Shown here one piece after another: positions 23,573 through 29,310 of a stretch of 29,310 nucleotides of DNA. Position 1 is the first letter of the stretch. The number at the start of each line of letters is the position of its first letter. The position numbers were made by a program, and so were the translations under genes. The DNA lies in NCBI GenBank assembly GCA_964461335.1, contig CAYWTY010000017.1:1-29310 (forward strand). The letters are read 5' to 3'. The notes under the pieces are model-generated. The model saw nothing but the letters and a program-made list of their open reading frames with translations. It was not told where the DNA came from and did not search any database. Origin of the DNA: JAKJBL01 sp964461335 (lineage in GTDB: Bacteria > Bacillota > Clostridia > Christensenellales > CAG-138).

Positions 23573-24130
23573 ATGGCAGACGAGGTACTTGCCGGCGCAA
23601 AAGAACGCATGAGCAAGACGGTATCAATCCTAAAGCAGGAGTTAAGCAGTCTTCGGGCTGGCCGTGCCAATGCACAGGTTTTAGATCGTGTATTGGTCGA
23701 CTATTATGGCACGCCGACTCCAATTAACCAGTTGGGAAATATCGCATCGCCTGAACCGCGGCTTTTAACTATTTCCGTCTGGGATCAAAAAGCAATAAGT
23801 GCTGTTGAAAAGGCAATACAAAAGTCGGACTTAGGGATACACCCAAGCAATGACGGCAAGCTTATACGGTTGGTATTCCCTGAACTTACTGAAGAGCGCC
23901 GAAAGGAACTTGTTAAGGTAATCAGGAAGAAGGGCGAGGAAGCAAAAATAGCTATTCGCTCAATTCGGCGCGATGCAAACGAACAGATAAAAAAGCTGCG
24001 TAAAAACAGTGAAATTACAGAAGACGACCAAAAGCAGCATGAAGAAAGAAGCCAAAAACAAACAGACGAAACTATTAAGGAAATAGAGCAAATCATCGCG
24101 GAAAAGGAAAAAGAGATTTTGGAGGTCTAA
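23573..24130 (+). CDS. frr: Ribosome recycling factor
   Basis: RRF, with EF-G, splits the post-termination ribosome. The 185-residue length is exact for the family. Domain I is the three-helix bundle (residues 1-30 and about 105-185) with SSLRAGRANAQVLDRVLVDY, and domain II includes YYGTPTPINQLGNIASPEPR. The C-terminal helix holds the conserved RRDANEQIKKLRKNSEITED-type sequence. ATG at 23573 follows AAGGAGGT (23559-23566), a perfect complement of the 16S tail. Seven bases after the stop begins a small ORF of PASTA type. Confidence 0.98.
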   Translation: MADEVLAGAKERMSKTVSILKQELSSLRAGRANAQVLDRVLVDYYGTPTPINQLGNIASPEPRLLTISVWDQKAISAVEKAIQKSDLGIHPSNDGKLIRLVFPELTEERRKELVKVIRKKGEEAKIAIRSIRRDANEQIKKLRKNSEITEDDQKQHEERSQKQTDETIKEIEQIIAEKEKEILEV

Positions 24131-24137
24131 TTCTGTA

Positions 24138-24350
24138 TTGCAAAATGTATTGGGGTTTAGCCTCGAACACGCGACAGAGTGCCTAGAAAACGCGGGTTAT
24201 GAGGTTGAGGCAACCGAAGTTTCTGGCCGTGAAAGCGTAAACGGTAACGAATGCCGCGTTATAAGGCAGGAAGAAAGCGAAGAAATAGCCGGTAAACCAA
24301 AACGCGCTTGCATAATATATGCAAGATTTCGTACAAAAATTATCGAGTGA
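24138..24350 (+). CDS. Small PASTA-like protein of unknown function
   Basis: A 70-residue protein that I judge real from its place in the frr-uppS gap and its coherent composition. It resembles a single PASTA repeat without a membrane anchor: VLGFSLEHATECLENAGYEV follows the pattern V-G-(S/T)-x2-A-x3-L-x2-G-x-V, and CRVIRQEES followed by AGKPKRACIIYARF follows the second half (G-x-V-I-x-Q-x-P ... beta strand). There is no signal peptide, so it should be cytoplasmic. The only in-frame start is TTG at 24138, with GGAGGT (24121-24126) eleven bases upstream inside frr, which is a long spacing. PASTA domains usually sense muropeptides or beta-lactams outside the cell, so its job here is unknown. 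Confidence 0.7.
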   Translation: MQNVLGFSLEHATECLENAGYEVEATEVSGRESVNGNECRVIRQEESEEIAGKPKRACIIYARFRTKIIE

Positions 24351-24362
24351 ACGAAGGTATAT

Positions 24363-24389
24363 GCAAAGCGCATTAGCCGCTTTGCTTTT
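24363..24389 (+). terminator. Hairpin with T-tract after the PASTA-like gene
   Basis: GCAAAGCG (24363-24370) and CGCTTTGC (24378-24385) form a perfect eight-pair stem with a seven-base loop, followed by TTTT (24386-24389). It lies 17 bases before the uppS ATG and could be a terminator or an attenuator between frr and uppS. Confidence 0.7.
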
Positions 24390-24406
24390 CACTTAAAGGA
24401 AGGCAA

Positions 24407-25153
24407 ATGAAGCTATATTCTCAAGAGCAGCTTGAAGCAATGGGTTTTTCGGGGGCTCTGCCAGAGCATGTTGCAATAATTATGGATGGCAATGGCAGGT
24501 GGGCAAAAGAACGCGGTCTGCCGCGCTCTTTGGGGCATCGCGCAGGCATGGATAGGCTCAAAGGCATAATCCGCCTAACGTCTGAGCTTGGCATTAAAGC
24601 TTTGTCGCTCTATGCCTTTTCTACTGAGAATTGGCGGCGGCCAAAGGAAGAAATAGGTGCGCTCTTTGGCCTTCTTGTTGAATACTTTAACAGCGAAATA
24701 GATGAGCTTCATAAAAATGAAGTTTGTATCCGCGTATTGGGGGATATTGCTCCATTTCCTCTGGTTGTGCGTGAAGCCATAAACAGTGCTATTTTAAAAA
24801 CTGCAAAGAATAATGGCCTAAAGCTCAACATTGCCCTAAACTACGGTGGTCAGGATGAGCTTCTAAGGGCTATACGCACACTTTTACAGGAAATATCATC
24901 AGAAAACAGGCTTTTAAAAGAGGATATTCAGCTTGTGCAGCTCGAGGCTAAGCTCGACACTGCTGGGCTGCCGGTAGTTGATTTATTAATACGCACAGGC
25001 GGTGAGCAGAGGCTTTCTAATTTTCTTCTTTACCAAGCAGCTTATGCCGAATTAATGTTTCTTAATGAGTTCTGGCCGGACTTTACAGATAAATGTTATT
25101 TAGAAGCCCTGCGCTCCTATCAGAAAAGGACGCGCCGCTATGGCGGGTTATAA
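24407..25153 (+). CDS. uppS: Undecaprenyl diphosphate synthase (isoprenyl transferase)
   Basis: UppS adds isopentenyl units in cis to farnesyl diphosphate to make the C55 carrier for peptidoglycan and other envelope glycans. Signatures are VAIIMDGNGRWAKERGLPR with the catalytic Asp27, LSLYAFSTENWRRP, and LLIRTGGEQRLSNFLLYQ plus YAELMFLNEFWPDF near the end. Length of 248 aa is normal. ATG at 24407 follows AAAGGAAGG (24395-24403). It opens a run of isoprenoid and lipid genes (uppS-cdsA-dxr-rseP-ispG) with short gaps of 15, 21, 10 and 3 bases. Confidence 0.97.
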   Translation: MKLYSQEQLEAMGFSGALPEHVAIIMDGNGRWAKERGLPRSLGHRAGMDRLKGIIRLTSELGIKALSLYAFSTENWRRPKEEIGALFGLLVEYFNSEIDELHKNEVCIRVLGDIAPFPLVVREAINSAILKTAKNNGLKLNIALNYGGQDELLRAIRTLLQEISSENRLLKEDIQLVQLEAKLDTAGLPVVDLLIRTGGEQRLSNFLLYQAAYAELMFLNEFWPDFTDKCYLEALRSYQKRTRRYGGL

Positions 25154-25168
25154 AAAGAGGTAATCAGC

Positions 25169-25987
25169 ATGGTAAAGCGCATAATAATAGGGGTCATTCT
25201 CCTCTTGCTTTTTATATGCATGCTCCTTCTTGGGAGGTTAGTGCAGGCAGTTCTTCTTACATTAGCGTGCGGTCTTGCTGTATATGAGCTTGAACGTATG
25301 CTAAAAATCAAGGGCTATCATCCCTTCATGCTGCCGGCATATCTGTTTTCAGCAATATACGCATTTTTGCTTTACTATGGTCAAAGCAGCCTTTGTATTC
25401 TTTCTTGGTTCTTATGTATTATTCTTATAATAATTGAGCGTGTATTTAACAATAAAAGAGAAACTAAAGACAGTTTTGCTGCAATGGCTGTGTTTATTTA
25501 TCCGCTCCCTTTTTTTGTGCTTTTAGTGCTTGTTGGGTATCAGTTTGGAAAAGAACTCGGAGCAGCCGCTTTGCTATGTGCGTTTGCCTTCCCGCTTATA
25601 GGGGATACTTTTGCTTACTTTGCAGGCACCTTCTTTGGCAAGCGTAAGCTCTGCCCAAATATCAGCCCAAAAAAGACCATTGTTGGCAGCGTTGCATCAA
25701 TGCTTGGGAGTTTGGCTGGCAGTGTTGGAGTATTCTTCCTTCAGCCATTTTTAGGCACACAACTTCCGATTATACCTTTGATGCTTCTTGGCATATTTTG
25801 CGGTGTGCTTGGGCAGCTCGGAGATTTATTTGCTTCGCTTATTAAACGCTGGGCAAATATTAAGGACTTTGGCACAATATTTCCCGGGCATGGCGGTATA
25901 CTTGACAGGCTCGATAGCGTACTATTATGTGCGCCTGCGGTCTACATATGCTTCTATATGCTTGCGTATATGCCCGCAGTAATATAA
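25169..25987 (+). CDS. cdsA: Phosphatidate cytidylyltransferase (CDP-diglyceride synthase)
   Basis: CdsA converts phosphatidic acid and CTP to CDP-diacylglycerol, the precursor of membrane phospholipids. The 272 residues contain about seven or eight hydrophobic spans and the family signature near the C-terminus, SLIKRWANIKDFG followed by PGHGGILDRLDS, with the KR, KD and DR residues of the active site intact. ATG at 25169 follows AGAGG (25156-25160). It is co-directional with uppS (15-base gap) and dxr (21-base gap). Confidence 0.96.
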   Translation: MVKRIIIGVILLLLFICMLLLGRLVQAVLLTLACGLAVYELERMLKIKGYHPFMLPAYLFSAIYAFLLYYGQSSLCILSWFLCIILIIIERVFNNKRETKDSFAAMAVFIYPLPFFVLLVLVGYQFGKELGAAALLCAFAFPLIGDTFAYFAGTFFGKRKLCPNISPKKTIVGSVASMLGSLAGSVGVFFLQPFLGTQLPIIPLMLLGIFCGVLGQLGDLFASLIKRWANIKDFGTIFPGHGGILDRLDSVLLCAPAVYICFYMLAYMPAVI

Positions 25988-26008
25988 CAGATCTAGGTAG
26001 GTTATTTA

Positions 26009-27172
26009 ATGGCTTCAAAAAAGCGTCTCGTTATACTCGGAAGTACAGGCTCAGTAGGAAGGCAGACACTTGAGGTTGCAGCTTATCATCCTGAACTATT
26101 TGAGGTTTTGGGGATTAGCGCAGGTTCAAATTCAGCGCTGCTTTTAGAACAGGCAGTAGCTTTTCGGCCGCGTTTTGCCGCAATTTCGGATGAAGGCTGT
26201 GCAAAAGACTTGCGGCGCGCGCTCCCTAAGGGAACCGAACTTGAAGTAGGTAAAGATGCATCATCTGTGCTTGCCGCATTGCCTGATGCTGATATAGTGC
26301 TCCTTGGGATAAGCGGTTTAGATGGGCTGCCCCCTCTAATAAGTGCGCTTAAGGCAGGTAAAGTTGTAGCGCTTGCAAATAAGGAGAGTATTGTATGCGC
26401 AAATACACTTATTAAAAAGCTCTTAAAAGAGTATTCTGCAAAGATTCTGCCTGTTGATAGCGAAATGTCAGCTATATTCCAGTGTCTGCAAAGCGGCAGG
26501 GAAACTGAAGTAGCTTCACTCATCCTAACAGCCTCTGGCGGCCCATTTTGGAAGATGAATAAAGAGGAGCTTATATCAGTAACCCCTGAACAAGCGTTAA
26601 AACACCCAATATGGAATATGGGCGCAAAAATCTCCATTGATTCGGCAACAATGTTTAATAAGGGCTTGGAGCTTATTGAGGCGAGCAACTTATTTAATGT
26701 GCAGAGTAATCACATTTCTGTGCTTATTCATCCACAATCCATAGTACATTCTATGGTAGAATACATGGACGGTTCCGTTATAGCGCAAATGGCGGTACCT
26801 GATATGAGGCTCGCAATCCAATACGCGCTGGGGTACCCAAATCGGCTGAAAAGGCAGGTTGAAAGGCTTTCCCTGCCTGAACTTTCCGGCCTTACATTTT
26901 TTGATGCAGAAGCTGCCCCTGCAATAAGGCTTGCGCGCAGAGCATTAAGCGGGGGTGAAACGCTGCCTATAGTGTATAATGCAGCAAATGATATAGGCGT
27001 TGAGCTGTTTGTACAAAAGCGTGCCGGCTTTTTGGATATTTACAAAATAGTCGAAGATGCAATGGACAATGCGCCAAAAGGTGATGTAAATACGCTTGAA
27101 GATATTATGTTTATTGATACTCAGGTGCGCAGGCAGGTTTTAGCCCGCTACTGTAAAAACTCCAACTATTGA
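26009..27172 (+). CDS. dxr: 1-deoxy-D-xylulose 5-phosphate reductoisomerase
   Basis: Dxr makes 2-C-methyl-D-erythritol 4-phosphate with NADPH, the committed step of the MEP isoprenoid pathway. The NADPH-binding loop is GSTGSVGRQT (11-20). Further family segments are VALANKESIVCA, LPVDSEMSAIFQCL with the metal-binding Asp-x-Glu, NMGAKISIDSATMFNKGLEL and HPQSIVHSMVEYMDGS. The length of 387 aa is normal. ATG at 26009 follows a weak TAGGTAGG (25994-26001). It links functionally to ispG at the end of the window, so this cell uses the MEP route. Confidence 0.98.
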   Translation: MASKKRLVILGSTGSVGRQTLEVAAYHPELFEVLGISAGSNSALLLEQAVAFRPRFAAISDEGCAKDLRRALPKGTELEVGKDASSVLAALPDADIVLLGISGLDGLPPLISALKAGKVVALANKESIVCANTLIKKLLKEYSAKILPVDSEMSAIFQCLQSGRETEVASLILTASGGPFWKMNKEELISVTPEQALKHPIWNMGAKISIDSATMFNKGLELIEASNLFNVQSNHISVLIHPQSIVHSMVEYMDGSVIAQMAVPDMRLAIQYALGYPNRLKRQVERLSLPELSGLTFFDAEAAPAIRLARRALSGGETLPIVYNAANDIGVELFVQKRAGFLDIYKIVEDAMDNAPKGDVNTLEDIMFIDTQVRRQVLARYCKNSNY

Positions 27173-27182
27173 GAGGTAAATA

Positions 27183-28217
27183 ATGGAGGACTTACTATCA
27201 AAGATACTGTCTATTATTGCAGCGCTGCTTCTTTTAAGCGTGTTGGTTATGGTGCATGAGTTTGGGCATTATAGCTTAGGCAGGCTGCTTAGGTTTAAAA
27301 TTAAAGAGTTTGCTATCGGTATGGGGCCAAAGCTTTTCGGTAAGGAAAAACGCGGTATCCTCTATGTAGTGCGTGCATTTCCTATAGGCGGTTCGTGCAA
27401 GTTCCACGATGAAGATGAAGCAATAAGCGACAAAACCAGTTTCGGTGCGCAAAAAGTTTGGAAACGTGCAGCAGTAATTTTTGCTGGCCCGTTAATGAAT
27501 ATATTTTTTGCAATTTTGCTTGCTATTGCTTCTTTGAGTATATATGGGGATATTGCGCCTGCAGTACACTCTGTTTCAGAAGGTCCAGCTGCAATTGCAG
27601 GAATGCAGGAGGGGGATATTCTATTTGCTGTTGATGGGGCACGCATTCGTCACTACAATGATGCTGTTGCAAAAATCCGTGCAGCTGACTCTAGCAGCGC
27701 ACTCATAACTGTTGAGCGCAGCGGCAGGCAGGTCGACTTGAATGTGTTCGATTTATACAACGAAGAGGCAGGCTATAATGTTTTGGGCATTACTTTAACA
27801 GGAGCCCGCCGCGCCTATACCCTATTTGAGGCAGCAGGCGCTGCGTTTCCTCTTATTGGTACAATAATAGGCGAAATGTTCGAGTTTTTAGGTGGACTAT
27901 TTTCGCGTGGCGTTCAACAGGGCGAATTGCTTGGGCCTGTTGGTACTATAAGCTTTATTGGCGCTGCTGTACGCGTTGGGCTTGAAAGTGTATTGCGCCT
28001 TGCGATGCTTATAAGCGTTAACTTGGCTATTATAAACTTATTGCCGCTGCCTGCGCTTGACGGCGGGCGGCTTGCATTCCTTGCAGTTGAAGGGGTGCGC
28101 GGCAAGCCTATCCCTCAAGAAAAAGAAGGAATGGTGCATTTTGTTGGAATAGTGCTCTTGTTTGCACTTATTATTGTGCTTACTTACAGCGATATCCGCC
28201 TGATGTGGGGTAGCTAA
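27183..28217 (+). CDS. rseP: RIP metalloprotease RseP/RasP (site-2 protease, M50)
   Basis: An intramembrane zinc protease that releases regulators and clears signal-peptide remnants; in Bacillus RasP cleaves anti-sigma factors. The zinc motif HEFGH (25-29) lies in the first membrane span, a PDZ domain covers about residues 120-190 (EGPAAIAGMQEGDILFAVDG), and the third zinc ligand Asp293 sits in NLLPLPALDGG. Four membrane spans are expected. The length of 344 aa is near the short end of the usual 340-450 range because only one PDZ domain is present, as in Gram-positives. ATG at 27183 follows AGAGG (27172-27176). Confidence 0.97.
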   Translation: MEDLLSKILSIIAALLLLSVLVMVHEFGHYSLGRLLRFKIKEFAIGMGPKLFGKEKRGILYVVRAFPIGGSCKFHDEDEAISDKTSFGAQKVWKRAAVIFAGPLMNIFFAILLAIASLSIYGDIAPAVHSVSEGPAAIAGMQEGDILFAVDGARIRHYNDAVAKIRAADSSSALITVERSGRQVDLNVFDLYNEEAGYNVLGITLTGARRAYTLFEAAGAAFPLIGTIIGEMFEFLGGLFSRGVQQGELLGPVGTISFIGAAVRVGLESVLRLAMLISVNLAIINLLPLPALDGGRLAFLAVEGVRGKPIPQEKEGMVHFVGIVLLFALIIVLTYSDIRLMWGS

Positions 28218-28220
28218 GCA

Positions 28221-29267
28221 GTGAAAGCAACTAGGCGAATAATGGTTGGGGCTGTTCCAATAGGGGGCGGAGCCAATATAAGTATCCAGTCAATGGTAAA
28301 TGTCAGCACATGCGATATTGAAGCTGCTGTTGCCCAAATTCATTCTCTTGAACAAGCAGGCTGCGATATTGCACGAATAGCTGTATGCAGCAAAGCTGAT
28401 GCAAGTGCCCTGCGCAAAATTAAAGACAGGGTTTCAATCCCATTAGTAGCAGATATCCAGTTTGATTATCAACTTGCAATTGCTGCAGCTGAGCAGGGGG
28501 CTGATAAGCTTCGTTTTAACCCAGGCAATATAGGTGAAGAAACGCGCGTGCGTGCGCTTGTTGCCTGCGCTAAAGCGCATGGGGTTCCTATAAGAATAGG
28601 GGTTAATGCCGGCTCTTTGGATAAGCAGCTCTTAATAAAACACGGTGGGCCAACGCCTGAGGCAATGGTTGAAAGTGCCCTGTTCCATATAAGCCTTCTC
28701 GAGAAAGAAGGTTTCTTTGACATTGTAGTTTCGCTCAAGGCCTCAAATGTACCTGATACAGTTGCAGCGTACAGGAAAATCCATGAGTTGGTTCAATATC
28801 CTTTGCATATAGGAGTTACTGAAGCAGGGATGGGCGAATTTGCGCTTATAAAATCTGCAATTGGTATTGGCGCGCTGTTGTTGGAAGGAATAGGGGATAC
28901 GATTCGTGTTTCGCTTACAGGCGCACCTGAACTGGAGGTTGCTGCAGGGCGGGATATTCTTAGAGCGTGCGGTTTAAGGCGTGAGGGTGTAGAAGTAATC
29001 AGTTGCCCGACCTGTGGGCGGTGCAGGGTAGATTTACCTTCCATGGTAAAAGCTGTTGAGAGCAGGCTGCCTAAAGAATGCAGCAGCTTGACAATTGCTG
29101 TAATGGGCTGTGCAGTAAACGGCCCTGGGGAAGCGCGTGAAGCTGATATAGGCATTGCCTTTGGAGAGAATTCAGGGGTACTCTTTAAAAAGGGCATAAA
29201 AATTGCATCAGGCACACCTTTAGAGCTTGTGGAGAGGCTTGTTAATGAGGTTAGCTCAATGCGATAA
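28221..29267 (+). CDS. ispG: 4-hydroxy-3-methylbut-2-en-1-yl diphosphate synthase IspG (GcpE)
   Basis: IspG is a [4Fe-4S] enzyme that reduces 2-C-methyl-D-erythritol 2,4-cyclodiphosphate to HMBPP in the MEP pathway. The 348 residues show the TIM-barrel start (GAVPIGGGANISIQSMVN) and the cluster ligands Cys262, Cys265, Cys297 and Glu304 in SCPTCGRC and GCAVNGPGEA. The start is GTG at 28221, three bases after the rseP stop; the GGGG at 28207-28210 is a weak ribosome site. It lacks the middle domain of plant-type enzymes, as expected for bacteria. Confidence 0.97.
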   Translation: MKATRRIMVGAVPIGGGANISIQSMVNVSTCDIEAAVAQIHSLEQAGCDIARIAVCSKADASALRKIKDRVSIPLVADIQFDYQLAIAAAEQGADKLRFNPGNIGEETRVRALVACAKAHGVPIRIGVNAGSLDKQLLIKHGGPTPEAMVESALFHISLLEKEGFFDIVVSLKASNVPDTVAAYRKIHELVQYPLHIGVTEAGMGEFALIKSAIGIGALLLEGIGDTIRVSLTGAPELEVAAGRDILRACGLRREGVEVISCPTCGRCRVDLPSMVKAVESRLPKECSSLTIAVMGCAVNGPGEAREADIGIAFGENSGVLFKKGIKIASGTPLELVERLVNEVSSMR

Positions 29268-29286
29268 GCTGCAAAAAGAATCTAAC

Positions 29287-29308
29287 AGCACCGGAAGCGG
29301 TGCTTTTT
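29287..29308 (+). terminator. Intrinsic terminator after ispG
   Basis: AGCACCG (29287-29293) pairs with CGGTGCT (29298-29304) around GAAG, and TTTTT (29304-29308) follows at the very end of the window. It ends the uppS-cdsA-dxr-rseP-ispG run. In Bacillus proS and polC would follow; here the transcript appears to stop after ispG. Confidence 0.85.
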
Positions 29309-29310
29309 GT

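Noticed and set aside
26086..26688. 200-codon open frame on the minus strand within dxr
   Set aside because: It lies wholly inside the well-supported dxr gene, has no ribosome site or recognisable domain, and its Ser/Pro-rich composition is typical of an antisense shadow.
28793..29215. 140-codon minus-strand open frame within ispG
   Set aside because: Complete overlap with ispG cluster-binding region; no independent support.
1..29310. tRNA/rRNA genes, CRISPR arrays, prophage or defence genes
   Set aside because: No cloverleaf-like sequence, no regularly spaced repeats, and no nuclease-toxin or phage modules were recognised; nearly all sequence is explained by known core genes.

Overview
The window reads as the conserved translation / cell-envelope gene block of a low-to-moderate G+C Firmicute, most likely an anaerobic member of the Clostridia. 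The reasons are the gene order, which follows the Bacillus/Clostridium ylxM-ffh ... ispG order; strong AGGAGG ribosome sites; TTG and GTG starts; sigma-A type promoters; and Gram-positive protein types such as circularly permuted RbgA, TrmFO, a short EF-Ts and HslUV. All recognised genes lie on the plus strand. The species cannot be fixed from the sequence alone.

Layout. (1) 1-3611: two small hairpins at the left edge (possibly the end of an IS200/IS605-type element or an upstream terminator), a strong promoter, then ylxM-ffh-rpsP-khpA-rimM-trmD (SRP targeting, ribosome protein S16, ribosome maturation, tRNA m1G37). (2) 3807-6117: a three-gene polar amino-acid ABC importer (lipoprotein, permease, ATPase) lying between trmD and rplS, which are usually neighbours. 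(3) 6118-8626: rplS with its own promoters and a leader palindrome, a terminator, then rbgA-rnhB-yraN and another terminator. (4) 8702-12851: an envelope-glycosylation pair, a giant two-module GT-C glycosyltransferase (about 1246 aa) and a GtrA-type membrane protein. (5) 12912-20962: comM-dprA-topA-trmFO-hslV-hslU (DNA uptake/processing, topoisomerase I, tRNA m5U54, ATP-dependent protease). (6) 21221-24350: rpsB-tsf, then pyrH-frr and a small PASTA-like ORF. (7) 24407-29267: uppS-cdsA-dxr-rseP-ispG (isoprenoid, undecaprenyl carrier and phospholipid synthesis plus a site-2 protease), ending in a terminator at the right edge.

How the genes work together. Most of the block serves protein synthesis and export. 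The uppS-dxr-ispG part makes the polyprenyl carrier that the GT-C/GtrA pair is expected to use. ComM and DprA point to natural-transformation machinery.

No clearly new multi-gene system was found. The items most worth a second look are the double GT-C fusion next to gtrA, a run of ten Gs in the ribosome-site position of comM, a near-perfect tandem repeat between the tsf terminator and pyrH, and a free-standing PASTA-like mini-protein between frr and uppS.
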